From positions 12,152,802 to 12,216,801 of the forward strand of contig NC_045145.1 of the NCBI RefSeq assembly GCF_008831285.2: 64,000 bases of DNA, read 5' to 3'. Positions 24,802 to 37,965 of this stretch are shown here, in pieces. A program made the translations under genes and the position numbers. Below the pieces are notes generated by a model. It worked only from the letters and a program-made list of their open reading frames with translations, was not told the origin of the DNA and searched no databases. The stretch comes from Nymphaea colorata. Lineage: Eukaryota > Streptophyta > Magnoliopsida > Nymphaeales > Nymphaeaceae. The first letter of the stretch is position 1, and every line of letters starts with the position of its first letter.

Positions 24802-25930
24802 TTAAACTATGAGTTTTCAAAAATGACCTATATTTTTTATGTGTGGAACCCCTTTGGAAGCGAGGGAGGCCAAAGCCATCCGTTATTGGTCTAAAACAAG
24901 CCAATAAGGAGGCATTTCGCCCTCTCTTCCACATGCCCTGCACACTGCCAGACGTTCTGAACGAGCAGAGCATAGCCAGATCATGCACTCAAGCTAGAGA
25001 ACACGGCCACGCCAGGCACTCTCACTTGGCCACACGTGAGCAGCCCATCATGGCTGCATGGGCCTGGGCCGTAATGAGGCTGGGACTGCAGCCTCTGGAG
25101 GCCCTGTTTTGACTAAAAGAAGGTGGTTTTTAGTCTGTTGTGTGGGCACTAGTCCTGCCCACACCCCCCAAAGGGATCTTTTCAGGGGTAAGGGCCAACC
25201 TCACTTGGTCAAAACCTATCTTGAAAAAATAATAATAATAATTCAAAAATACTTAGAATTTGCATGATAATGTTGAAATTACAAAAATTAAAATTTTTAG
25301 CTTTGGATCCAAAACTCTCTATAAATACCTTTAAAATCTTCTCTCTTGGCATGAGCTAACCCTTATGAAACCTCTAGTACTTTCTCAATTGAAGACTTAA
25401 AGTTTTTTTCCTAACTCTCCCTCCCAATTTCTCTCATCTTATCTTCTTATTCTTCTCCAACCTTGGAAGCAAGCTTCTCCAACTTTCACTCTTCAAGAGA
25501 GTACAATGAGACCTTTCGAAGAGAAATGCTCAACACCTTGGAACTTCACTCGATGAAGCTTTAGGATCAACTGGAGAAGAAGACTCATTTCCTAAAACCA
25601 TTTTCATTAGAAGTATGTAGTCATCCTATCATTTTCTTTCTTTTCATTTTCCTTCGCCATCTTCCTGTAGTCATGCAAGAGAGCTCTGAGGGTCTCCTAT
25701 CAACAGTCAAGAGCTACTCTTGACTGCACTGGGAGTATAATCAAAACAAAATAAATTACATTTCTCCATTTATTTTTGAAATATGATTCTTCATTTCTTT
25801 GCTCATTGAATGTGTGCATCGTTCATGTTTGAGATGATGTTCATGCATGGTAGACTGATTTTTTTCTTAAATATGCGAATGAACGGTAAAAATGAGTGCT
25901 TGAATTGGGATTTCTTTGTTATTATCTAGA
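24778..25930 (+). mobile_element. Putative LTR or promoter block in the spacer
   Basis: A plant LTR-like start (tgtaacataag) at 24778 is followed about 540 bp later by a TATA-like ctataaatac at 25319 and then CT-rich leader-like sequence. No matching second LTR is visible in the window, so this is a guess from layout only. Confidence 0.3.
25319..25328 (+). promoter_or_regulatory. TATA-box-like motif
   Basis: ctataaatac sits in a CT-rich context and is followed by a leader-like region. A single motif match in AT-rich DNA is weak evidence, but it is the best candidate promoter inside the palindrome loop. Confidence 0.3.
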
Positions 25931-26600
25931 TTTTTGAGCTTGGGATTTGTCCACCTCGGAAAAACCCCTTACGAATATGTACATGTTAAAATACTTCTTC
26001 CTGATATTTTTACATTTAACATTTCTCTTGGTTTTAATTCATATATATATGCATATATACATGTTACATGTTATATACGTATACGTGTACACAAATATCT
26101 CTCTTTATCCTTCTTTCTCTTTGATTTACTATATTCTTTTATAAATTTTCATATACATATACATATAAATAAATATACATGTGTAATCCACTTTCTCTCC
26201 CTCTCTCTGTCTTTTCGAGCTAATATTTTCTTTTTACTAACTTTCATATATATATATATATATATATTATTTATTTATTTCTCTATCTCTCTCTCTCTAA
26301 AATCTTCTTCTTCTATCTCTCTTTCTCTTAAATTTAAAGTCTTTCTTTTATAAATTTTCATACACGCATGTGTGCACACGCACACACACACACACACATA
26401 TATATATTTATACACACACGCACACATCCTTCTTTCTCTCTTTAAAATTTTTCTTTCTTTCTTTTTAAAATCTCTTTTTCTTTCTCTTTCTCCCTCTTTC
26501 TCTTGGCTTAAAATCTTTTTGTTTTTTTCTTTCATTCACTTGAATAACTCTTTCTTAATATCTAAGATTTTAATTTTCATTTATCGACTTCACTAAAACC
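25916..26600. repeat. Microsatellite-rich block (AT, CA, CT)
   Basis: Successive runs: alternating AT near 26041-26060 and 26247-26270, CT-rich tracts at 26190-26320 and 26425-26520, and a CA run near 26380-26398. Open frames through it are low-complexity and not genes. Confidence 0.85.
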
Positions 26601-27210
26601 AAAACTCAAGTAAGGACCCAATATTAGAATCATGCTTGATTGTCTACAACTCCATTTTACTTTCAATCTTTTTTTCTCTTTATAAGAATACTTAAAATAA
26701 ATATGTTAATAAATCTACATGTATGTGATGGTAGGGATGTCCTTAAATGAATGATATGATAGGAATTAATAATTTATTTTTAATCATTTAGAATCGATTC
26801 ATTAATACATTCACATTCACTAGTGGAATTCACGAATGAGCACAAGTATTTCTCTTAGAAAACTTAAACAAGATGAGATGGATTTAGAGAAAAATCTTAA
26901 ACCTACTTAAGTTCTTAAAGGAACACTAAATCGATTTCGACAAGAAATTTTTAAAATACCCATATTATCTTTGAAAGATTTTTAAATGATATTTGCAAAG
27001 ATTTCTTCATTCAAAAATATTTCAAATCATAATGCTTTATTTTCTCAAATGATGCTTTAATTTTTTTTATCTAAAGTATTTGTAATATCAATTCTTCAAC
27101 CTTTTTTCCAAGCACCACATTGCATTTAAAATGTAAAATATCATTAACTAAAAATAAAATACATCAAAAATAAGCATAGCCCTTAGATTAGTTACCCCAG
27201 TAAAGTCACC

Positions 27211-30200
27211 GGGAATGGCTAATCCCTGTACCAATGGGCGAGTTCCTTTCTTTCTCATTTCTAAAATAAAACTGTATTTTTCTGAAGGACTCAAAAAACT
27301 AAAATAAATTTTAGAATACAAACAGACGACGACCATGATGGGACCCGTCATTGTCTGACTATGATTATCATTGATGCATTTCCACTAATTTGAACATCAT
27401 TTATATTGCCTATGTTAAAGCATTTCTCTTTCTTTGAACTTGACTCCATTGACATTACATTACATTGTTTGATGATTGTATTTGCTCTTTTGCATATAAC
27501 TAATTAAGGAGGATCAATCATGTTCACCTAGATCTAGGATCAAATATAACCCTCTTCAATTTAAGGTTTGATTGAAAACAGTGTTTGTTCTTCTACCTTA
27601 TTTTAATCACTGTCTTAGGCAACATTGCATTAGGGACAACCAATCTTGCATGTTTGTTCATATTTTAAAACTTCATATATTTATTTGTCTTGGTCATCAT
27701 GTTACTGAGCTTGGTCTTAGTTAGTAGCACAAGACTAAGTCTTATAATTAGACCACACCTTGGGCAGAAAAACCCTCTCTTTAGTACTATGAGTGGTAAT
27801 TTGTGGTATACTGATGGATGAACAAAGAAAAGTAGAAAAACTTTACCGTTAGTTGGCCTAAGGAAGAATCTATACTAATACTAAGTCATTTAGATAAAGT
27901 ATATAAACATAACTTGATATTGCATTATCATGATGCAAAGTTATCTCAATATACCTCTTTTTTTAAGTGTTGGATGTGCACAAAGCCTTATTTGGTGATT
28001 TATGACCAAATTATATGCCTTTATCTCATATTGTACTTATTAACTTTGTCAATCTTTCCCACTAATTTGATCTCTATCCTTTAGAATCTATACTCAAGAT
28101 GTATTATTTTTAACATGGTGTTACCTTCCTTTATGATCACATCCTTTTCAGAAAAGAACTCGAACGGTCTACTTATGTTTTTCTTAAGTTTGGACCCTTG
28201 GCTCCCAAATGGTATCGGTGCATCTCACCTTCTCTCGGATGTTTCCTTCTTATTTTGATGAATGTGAGCTAGAGACAGTGGCAGCCAGAGGAATGCAATC
28301 AGTGGATGGGAATTTATTTTTTATTGTTGCCGAGTGATGGAACCCAAGGACCTCCTCTTTTTTATTTCTTTAAGGAGAAATGACAATATTATTGAATAAA
28401 TTTACTGAAATACTTGACCTCCTTACCCCGACTTGTAATCCAAATAACCTATTGGAGAAACAATTTCTTATGAACCCAATTTGGGTTTGGAATGGTTGGA
28501 ACTCGATCAATTCAGAATTTTTGAAAGCATTTTTGGGTTTAAGATTTTGATATTTGAATCTAGTTTTGGTATTTTGAGAAATTTGATTTTATTTGGTTGG
28601 TTTTGATCATGAAATGAGATTAAAAAATTGGAAATTGGCAGTCCAAGTCCAGTTTTGGGAGAATTTTCTTTATTGAAAAATTTGGAATTTTTAATTTTAT
28701 TTTTTTGGAATTTTAGTCAAGCTTATGAAAATTTGCTTGAGATTTTTGGATTTGAAAATTAGTTTGATTTTGAGAAAAATCCAATGGAATCGTTTTGAAA
28801 TTAATTATGAAAGTTTGGGTTTTATAACCATGTTGAAAATTTGGTGCTTTTGTGTCAAAATAAGTGAGGTGCTCAAGTTTGTGTGGCAATATGACATAAT
28901 CATGAAAGCTACTCCAACTTGATTCACTTAGATTTTGGTGAATTTGAGTAGGTGCATTCATGTTGTGAGTGCATGTATGCATGAAATGTGTATATTCATG
29001 CTTCGCTCTATTTCTCTCCATGCATAATTAAATTTAATCCCACATAGGCACAAGTCCATCTTGGAGGTGGAAAACATAAGACTGTTCCCCAAGCACATCC
29101 TTGATGTGGAGGGGGACATAAGCTTAGGTTTTTACTAGATGGTAGGCAAAAATTCATTTGATAGGCTGATTTCAACTCATTTTTTACTAGATGGTAGGCA
29201 AAAGGAATTAATTTGTTTGAAAATTTGGAGAATTTGGGCTTTGACAAATTTTCTCTTTGGGTAGCAATATCACTTTTGTGAATTCCCTTAGGAAGAAACG
29301 TTTTGAAAAAATGATTCTTGAATTTTGATTTTGGAAATAGCTTAATATATATTGATTTCTGAAAATAGCATTATTTTTGGAGATGATTGGATTTTTGGAA
29401 ATAAGTATTCCCAAATGGGTTTTGTAAAACATTGAATTTCTTTTGAGGTTTTGATCTTGATCAAAGTCTGAGGATTTCCTTTTGAAACCCAACAAGATTA
29501 TATATTTTTATTAATTGCTGATTTTCAAAATCACGAGCATTTCTGAAAATTTCACAAACGAAAAGGTTAAAACGGGCTCATTGCAATTGGTATATTCCAG
29601 TTACAATATAGACCGCACTCATAAACTGAGTGGATCAGATTCTTTGGGGAAATGATTTGATGAGATAATGAAGTCTGATTTGTTGCTCATCCAACCAGTA
29701 AGGAAACCATTCAGGCTTCATTCGTCTTTTTTTTCTTTGCATACATCATTAAAACATTCAATCACATAGACGAATGAACAACATTTTCTTCCAAGCCAGT
29801 GTTATTCTCATTCCTATGTTTGAATACACTATTTCCGAACTTTCAAAAATAGAAAATTTAGTTTGGATTAGTTGTGAGAATCGTGATGCACATATGCTTT
29901 TAATATGTATATTTTTTTTCGTGGTGACCCAACGGACAGCTTTTAAATCAGGCTGCTTAGGGTCTGATTTGTAGTGTCAAGCGACTAGAAATTTGGCATG
30001 CAAGTGGCCGATCTAGCTGATTATTGCAAAATAGTAATTGAGTGTTTGACTTTGGCTTGATAGAGGATGATGATCGCCCCACCATGGCTGCTATGAGTCA
30101 CTGGCCATGGTGAAAGTGGGTTGATCATCCCCTGCAGCCAGCCCCTTAATGGCTGCTCGTTAAAACCCATTGTTTATTTTTCGTTGAATACAATGAGCCG

Positions 30201-30460
30201 CCCAATTAAATCTATTGAAATCATATGCATGGTAGGTTGAAATCTAACCATGTGTCGATGGGAGGATTGAGGCTAGAACGGGTTGGCATTGTGCCTAGAA
30301 CGGGGCAGAATAGGGGAGGCCAGGCTGGGCTTGACTTGAAGGTGGGGAGTAGGTGGACGCCAAGCAAATGATGCTTTGGGCAGGGGACATCTTGGGCAGG
30401 GGTCGCCTTGGGCAGGGGCCTGCCTGGAGCTGGGGATGCCTTGGGCAACAGCTCAGCTAG
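27211..30460. other. Inner part of the right arm, no gene recognised
   Basis: Mirror of 21510-24730, with a ~27-bp insertion near 29335-29362 relative to the left arm. Sequence crossing the inner boundary runs on smoothly into the AT-rich spacer here, unlike the left side where the fold-back begins. Confidence 0.4.
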
Positions 30461-31754
30461 CACTACAAAAAACCTAAGCATTACTGACAGCCACCGAATG
30501 TCAGTGAAAATAGAATGGATGTCAGCAATGGTTTTACCAACATTTCATTCTTTTGTTGATAAAGGGAGTGTCGGTAAACATCCTCGTCGACACACTGGAT
30601 AGAAGAGTCTAGTGTAAGGTATCACCAGCATGAACTAAACAAAGGTAAATATTGGTTATTACCAACATCCTGTCACGTCGGGAATAATCTATTATTTCCA
30701 AGATGCTAGTGGCCTTGGGTAAAATTCTATCGACAGCAAGACTGTCCATCGGTAAAATATAACTTTCCACTCATTTAAACAATTCGACAAAAACGCTTGG
30801 TGGGTGGCTAAAAAGGCAGGTGACGGAAAACATTCTAGGCAGGTGATGAAAAACATTCTAACATCCAAAAAAGCATTCAAATGACAACCTATGAAAATAA
30901 TATTCTACGAATAATTATATGTGAACTTGAATTAGACGTGGTCTAAATTTGAGGCAAAAATCAGGCAACAATGCGCTGTAATCCAGCAATAACAAAAATT
31001 AGAGTAAACTTTAGGGTTTTGTAATTGTGTAGACATTTTATACAATTAATTATCAAATTGAAGGTACTAAGGTCAACAAACATTCTTCCAAAATTTCACA
31101 TTCGCTAACATCCTAGGCCAACTCAAGCGAAAGAAGCCTCACAGCCCGACAATTAAGCCATTCCAAGAGTGCACTACTATGTGTTTTCTGCAGCTGTACA
31201 AACAACGCAAATTGTGTTGCTTCCATTGGCTGCTTGCCAGATCCATGCCAAAGCAGTCCTTTCCAACAAGCATCTCTCAATCGCCCGCAACTTGGCTTAA
31301 TTGTGCACTTAACCGGTACAGTGAAACCTCCCTGGCTTGCTGTGACAATCATGGAGAACCTCTCCATGATCCAGCATGGGCAAAATTTAAACAAGAACAC
31401 TTGCAAAGTGATCTCGGGACATTCATCATCTTTTGGCTATGTGGGAACCCTTTATAGTCCAATGACCCTTCTTCATTGCCTACAACAAGCTTAACAGTCT
31501 GCACTCATCTATGGTCCTCACCAAGGCAATCACTAGTTGCCGACTAGCATGAAGATGTTATTCGCAACCTCATGATATTGGCAGGCCTTCTTCAGTGGAT
31601 TATGCAAGAAGACGTGCACCGTTAGGTCCTGGATAGCACGATACTTGGGACTTGGATGGTGAGAGGCCCACTCATTGGGCCTTGAGAACAAGTACCATTT
31701 TAAAGGGAGTGGGTTGATGTCGTCCCCGCTTGACCTGCATCTGTCACTATGCCC
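30461..31754 (+). mobile_element. CACTA-type segment, right arm
   Basis: Starts cactacaaaaaacctaagca at 30461 with subterminal gtca/tgac repeats to about 30600. It continues to the NLR LRR boundary near 31755. Mirror of 20216-21509. Confidence 0.55.
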
Positions 31755-33495
31755 TTTGTAATGACAAATCTTCAACTTCTCAAGGTCATCTGGAAGTTGC
31801 AAAGCCTCCAAAACACCACTTTGTTCCGAAGCACTAGTGACTTTGTCATCACCTTTGTGCCTGAAAGTGTAATTCCAAACTGATTAGACCAAGTTTCTCC
31901 TTAAGCAATTGTGCTTTTTCTGCATCGGTTGCTTTTAATGTTGCCCCCAAACCTTCTATTGACAACTTCTCTTTTAGTTTATTCAAGCCTCGTAGTTCTC
32001 TAATATTGCATCCCCTTGTGTTTGTGCTACATCACATACAAGAAACTCTTTTAAGGTCCATAAATTGCTAAGCTTGCCCAAGCCTGCAGCTATAAAACTC
32101 AAACACCAAGTACTTTCAAGCCTGAGATACATTAAGTTCCAGTGTTCAAACATTTCCTTGGTCACTCAATAATATTACTATTATTCAAACTCAACATCTC
32201 CAAGTTACAAAGTTTGCCAATTGAACTAGGGAACCGTCTAACTCTAGAATAGCTTAAGTCCAGATACTTTAAAAGTGCAAGTTCTCCAATGGAATTTGGA
32301 AGTCATGGATCCCACAGCCCTTCAATGACTACACCCTCAGCCACTTTACATTGATAATGCATGCAATATTAACCAAATGCCAATCAGCCAATAATGTCCG
32401 CAACTTATTTGCTGCTCCTGAGGCACCATGCATGAGCAGTTCTGGATAGTCTATGCTGAGCAGAGATAGATGTCGAGTGTGCTCAGTAGCAGAAGCATGA
32501 CTATATTCCTCTCGACCTATATGTAAGGCAAGATCATGCAAAATATCATGTAGTTTCAGTTGCTTCTTTTTTTCAGTTTCTTCAATAAACATCGCTTTAT
32601 CAAATCATTAATACATTGATTTGCAGTCAGTTTGGCATCAATCCCTTCGTTTTCCTCAATTAATCCTTGAGCCGACCATTGATGACCAGTTCATCCTTTC
32701 CTATCACATAATCCTTTGGATAAATGCTGCAATATACAACACAATTCCTCAAATAATGTGGCAAGTTATCGTAGCTCAATATGAGACCAGGAACAATGTC
32801 ACCACATCCAAAGGATGATGATGAGGCAGACATGTTCCATTCCAAAATCCCACTATCTGCATTGACCTCCCAATCCTCTTTTTCCATACTTCTTGACTAC
32901 CTTCTTTTCAATAACTTTTTTCAGGAGTTGTCTTGCCAATCCCGCCTTGACCTGTCATGGAGATAATAGAAATACCTACATGTCTATCCAGCGCACTACT
33001 CAGCGTAGCTCCATCAAACAAGAGCTTTTCGATTATGGCATTCTTATCACCCTCCCTGCCTATGGGTGGTTGTACACCACTAACAGGACCTTCACCACTC
33101 ACTTTTGGTGTTGTTTTGATCGTACCTAAATCCACCATTTCCCTATCATTATTTATTTCATCAAGCCTTTGGTTGATTTTCTTGATTTCATTACCAAGGT
33201 GGTAGGGAAAAGAAACATGTTCTTTAAAGCATGAGTATAGAGTATTCCAAGGCTTTCGTACCTTTCTGTTTAATGCCGAATCCTTCTCCCTTTTGCTAAG
33301 CCCAATGTCCTGGGCATCGTAAAAGGCATCCTTGAGCTCACTCTCGATCTTTGTCGCCTTCTGAAAGCGTTCCAGCTTCCTGAGATCATCTTTTGCATTC
33401 AAAATGACCTTCACCTTCTCTTCCAACAAAATGGTTACAGCCCCCAACAAATGAGAAGTAGCTGTTTCTGCAAGTGCATTGATTACTTTTGCCAT
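31755..33495 (-). pseudogene. CNL resistance pseudogene, right arm
   Basis: Mirror of the left-arm NLR. It has a 43-bp deletion between two gcga tetranucleotides in the coiled coil, plus one extra base near 33140. Together these join the coiled coil, linker and P-loop into one 195-codon open frame (33495-32908). After G-G-I-G-K-T-T comes P-E-K-S-Y and a stop, with the same large NB-ARC deletion as the left copy. The lower part encodes W-E-V-N-A-D-S-G-I-L-E-W, L-H-D-I-L-H-D-L-A and LRR fragments. It could still yield a truncated CC-plus-P-loop peptide, but not a working receptor. Confidence 0.9.
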
Positions 33496-35231
33496 CTCAT
33501 CCGTTTCTTAGCAGATGGAAGAGCAGAGAAAGAGAAGCAATTCTTACCCAATGGGAGGGAAGGACGCCAAATAAAGATCAAACTGAAAATGAGGAACCAT
33601 TCAATTTCTGATCTCTGAAATAGGCAGAGGAAAATGGAGATGCTGACAACTCGAGCAACCCTCCCTGTGCTGACCCTTGCTTCAGAATTCGGGTTCTGGC
33701 TAATATTATTTGAGAATTAACGTAGAAAGCATGACTTATAAAAATTATATAAACATATATAGTTACTGAATTTATAACTAGGTGTGGTTGTGCACCTTTG
33801 AATCCAATGGAAAGTCCATATGGTCTAATCACAACAAACATAATTTAAAAAAAAAAAAAACGTGTTAAAAGCGTGACAAATATATCAGTGTCTTATGGCT
33901 GGGCCGAGTACTCGACGGAACTCCGTACTGAATCTGATTGGCTTCCAATTTGGTCCCAAAAAACCAGTTTATCTGATAACCTAACAGGTCGGTCTGAGTC
34001 GATTTGATGGGGTTCGGCTCGGTTTGGTATGTTATTTAATATAATTTTTATTTGAATAATAATAAATAATTTATTATTAAAAATATATTTTATATTAAAA
34101 AAATTATTTTACATTTAAAAAATAATATGTTTTTTATTTTAATCGAACGAATATGAATTTGAGTTCTGGATATGAATTTGGGTTTTGGTCTCGATCAGCC
34201 TAACATAAAATGGCAAAAAGATTGTTTCTTTGAGAAAACATGAAGCAAGAAAAAGCAAATGGCGTTTTGCATGTTTTTAAGTGTTTTTTGACTTTTTCTA
34301 ATAACAAACTGATCGTTTCCATTTTTTATTTTTATTTCTAATAGTTTTTATTATTTTTATGTTGTCTTATTAGTTTCGTACTTATTCGGCTTTTTCATAA
34401 ATTCTAAAGATTTTAATTTTTTTGAAATGTTACGATATTTTCAAGCTCCCTGTAAAAAACCATAGTTTAAAATGCAGAAACAGTTGTGAATATGGTCTAA
34501 ATATTATAGCATACATACATATGATTTAACTAGTGATTTGGCACTTTTTTTTTTTGGTAGCCAGATCAGAATCTGGATTCAATTAAAGTAAACCAACTTC
34601 AAGTTAGAAATCCAACTCGTTTGAATCCCTAGAGTCCTTATATATGAGTTCATATATCATGATCAGGGTATTGCTATACCTCAAATATCTTGTGAAATTT
34701 AGATTGTAAAATCAAACCGAACCTAAACAAACTACCACCTGACAGTGCAAGAGGAAGCCCTTGAAATCCATAGAACTACCAAAGAAATTAAGGGTGTGAA
34801 GTTCTTAGCTAGAATGTTTCTTCGTCTTCTTTTTGCAATGCCTGATTAATTAAATTTCTATTTTTGATTGCTTGGCTAAGTTGGTACTTGCATTAGAACG
34901 TGCTAATACATTGCTTTTCTTCCGGGCATGTCACCCATGCCACTCGAACCAGCAACCAACCATTGGCCCATTTCCTCTGGCACACTTGAAGCAGCAACCA
35001 GCCATTAGCCCAAAAAGAGTGTGAAACCCGATTAACCAAATCTGAATCTCATTGCCAATCCGCAATCATCTGGCAGCTGTAGAAAATTAAAGCAAGAAGA
35101 CTAGTTGCTGATACATTGCTTTTCTTCAACAATTTATGATTTATGGTGAACCTCTTAGTAGCATTTCAAACCAGATGAAGTTCCAATGTACCTTTTAGAT
35201 GAAATCCTGGGAACAAAATTTCTCAAAAGCG
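33496..35231. other. AT-rich sequence upstream of the right-arm NLR pseudogene
   Basis: Mirror of 16691-18432; no gene seen. Confidence 0.4.
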
Positions 35232-36617
35232 GTTAATAAGAATGTACAAAAAGCAAGCCGAGCTCGAGCTGGGCCCGCTCGAACTCGACTAAACTCATAT
35301 ATAGTTTGACTTCAGCTCGACTCACTTAACTGAGTCCAAGCTCGAGCTTCGCATGTTTAAGCTCATGTTTCGTAATATATATTTTGTGCTTAAACTTTCT
35401 ATATTTTTATTTAAGCCATTTTATGTTTTTGAAATTATAAAAATAAGTATTAGTGTTGAATGATTTTAACTGAGTTGGGTTCTTCCAACTCGAACTCGAC
35501 TCATTTACAAATTTGAGTTATCATTTAGGCTCCAACTCGACTCGTTTAACTTACAAGCCAAGTTCAAGTCAAGCTTAACTGGGCAACTTCGAGTCGTGCC
35601 CGAGTTGGCTCGACTAGAGGAACATTCCTAGCCGTTAATTCAAATAAATCTGGATATATTGACATATTTACTTACCAGGAGGATCTATATAGATATGTAC
35701 AGTAGTCTGATTATTGGCCTGGTTGTGTTAAAAAAAGAAAAAAAAAGAAATGAGAAAAAGTGAAATTATTGTCATGATATTTTGGAAAGATCAAAATCAT
35801 TGCATTTTCTCCTTTTTTTGCAATACTTTCTAAAAAATATAATCATATTTTAGTTTGTTTTGGTTTATTTTATCTTTTTAATAACTTTTTTGAATTTTTA
35901 TTAATGTCGGTAAGACATTAAAAAGTGAAAAATGAAAACGAATTCTCATATTTTACCTCATACCCTTAATTATATCCATTTTTTTGGATATTCACATATT
36001 CATATTCGAATTCGAATTTGAATATGAATAAAGAAAAAACAGATATGAATTTGAATTCAAAATCTGATTTCACATTCCCAATCTGATTCTTTTATTGAGA
36101 TCCGAATCTGAATTTTGAACCGAATTTTTCCAATTTTCAAAATGTAAAAGAATTAGATATAGGAAATTTGTATAAAAAAAAAATCTGACCCGAATCCAAT
36201 CAGGTATTTATGCATATCCGAATCTGAATCTTGTTGGATGTCATTTTTTAAATATGATTTGATTTCTTAATCAGATATTAAAATTTTTTTCACATCCAAT
36301 TTTTTGGATCGGTTTGATTAGATATTCAATTCAAATCCAGTATATTGACATCGCTAAGTTCAAGTAAGTTCATTTGTTCAAGTAAGTTTGTTTGATCTAG
36401 GTTATCATTTTATTTATGTATTTTTTTAAATTAAAATGCAAAAAAGTGGTAAAGTCAAATGGGCAGTTGGTAAAGGAACTAAAACGAGTCTAGCTCAAAT
36501 CGGGACTCAGTCTACTCGGGTTGATCTCAAGCTAACCTGGTACAACTCAACTTGAGCATGGACTGAATAAGATATGAGTGGAGTCGAGTGACCTCAACTC
36601 GGCTCGTGTACATCCTT
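35232..36617. mobile_element. CGAG-rich hAT-like element with nested repeat, right arm
   Basis: Mirror of 15305-16690, including the nested dispersed repeat at about 35960-36359 (minus strand). Confidence 0.55.
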
Positions 36618-36987
36618 ACTAGTGAAAGGGTACGAGGTAAATACTATCTCTGCTCTTTCCTTATTCCAAATCACTTTCTTCAGCCAACAGTTGCTGATAA
36701 ATGAATTAAAAGACTCACGAAAGACCCTATCTGGGGCCCTCGCAGTTTTGTTTTCTCTCTCCCTCAATGCATTAAGGTTTCTCATCATAACTACCATAGA
36801 ATCCAAACCTCCCATTATGTCCTGCAGCTCCAACCTGCAACCCATCCCTTCCTCTACATGGGAAACTAATTCTGGCTGCTCCCTTTGAGTACTCAGAGCT
36901 TATAGCCCAATTGCTTCTACCACACCTTCGTGCACTCAGACTTAGGATCCCACATGCATGGATGCATGTGGTTTAAGAAGGGTGGAT

Positions 36988-37429
36988 TGTAACAATTCAA
37001 AAGTTTAGTCTCATATGGAAGATTGTGAGAAACCTTAAAATGCTCCTAAAGGGAGTTGTTAAATGATTTGTTGTCCTGGTTCGTAGCTTTTTTCAAGCTC
37101 AAATCGAAATTTCTAGGAGGTGGGTTGTGATCTACAAGACTATAAACCCAAGCATAGGAGTGGGTTGGGTCGTTAAGGTGGCACCAGAGCACGGTTCAAC
37201 ATTCAGACTTAGGTTCCACATAGACAGATGCATGTGCCTTAAAGGGGGTGTATTATAGTAAAGTTTAGTCTCGATTGTGAGATGATTTCAAGGGCTTATA
37301 AAGGGAGATGTTAAACGGTTGGTTGTCTTAGTTTCTAACTTTTTTCAGCCTGAAACCAAAATTGTTAAGGAGTAGGTTTGCATTCGCTGGACTAGGAGTC
37401 CGAGCCCGATAGTGGGTCGAGTCCTTACA
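36988..37429 (+). mobile_element. Compact TRIM element, right arm
   Basis: Mirror of the left TRIM: LTR-like repeats at about 36988-37177 and 37249-37429, with the primer-site position at 37178-37189. The primer site is mutated (ggcaccagagc), so this copy could not be primed normally. Confidence 0.7.
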
Positions 37430-37917
37430 ATGACAAAAATGTGAAAGTACCATGCAGTGGTACATTTTTTAGAAAGCCTTTTGCTGAGTGAGAGGAATAT
37501 GTCAGTGGCCTAGCGAGAGCTGAATCTACCAACAAGATCGAAGTTTGTGTCAAGCGTAGTTGGCAACCCATGCGTTCGGATGCCAACTGGGTTACCGAAT
37601 TGCCTCAGTGACTTGTCCAAGTCGGGTCTCAAAAGCTAAAGTTATAATAAAATGCTTTTACTGTTGTTTTTGTGGTGTTCAAAGATTGAAATTTGAAAAA
37701 TTATGTTCTTTTGGTGGTCACTAAAATGAAAAAAATAAAAAACGAAAAAAATGTTTCTAAATAGTAATACGAAAAACATCATAGGAAACCATTATTATGG
37801 GTTCTATTTTCATTGGAGGATATAGAGTTTCTCATGCATCTCTCATCCTTCTCGCCCTCTTTTTTCCTCTTATTCGGGTTTGGTCTCATTTTCGTTTTTA
37901 GTTACTGTCCTTCTCAC

Positions 37918-37920
<3 letters not shown>

Positions 37921-37954
<34 letters not shown>

Positions 37955-37965
37955 TCTCTCTCGCT
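37921..37965. repeat. (CT)n microsatellite, right arm
   Basis: Partner of the GA run at 13976-14013, with one interruption (tccctc). Confidence 0.9.

Larger units (their letters stand above)
24741..27200. other. Unique spacer between the palindrome arms
   Basis: About 2.46 kb that is not repeated in the arms. It starts with a perfect fold-back, continues with a moderately GC-rich block (24840-25200), a TATA-like element near 25319, and then microsatellite-rich pyrimidine tracts (25916-26600). It ends in AT-rich sequence. No coding gene is recognisable. The left part resembles an LTR and the whole could be the remains of one retrotransposon. Confidence 0.8.

Noticed and set aside
25916-26353. 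Open frame of 145 codons in the spacer
   Set aside because: It runs through CT/AT microsatellites and encodes only a hydrophobic low-complexity string.
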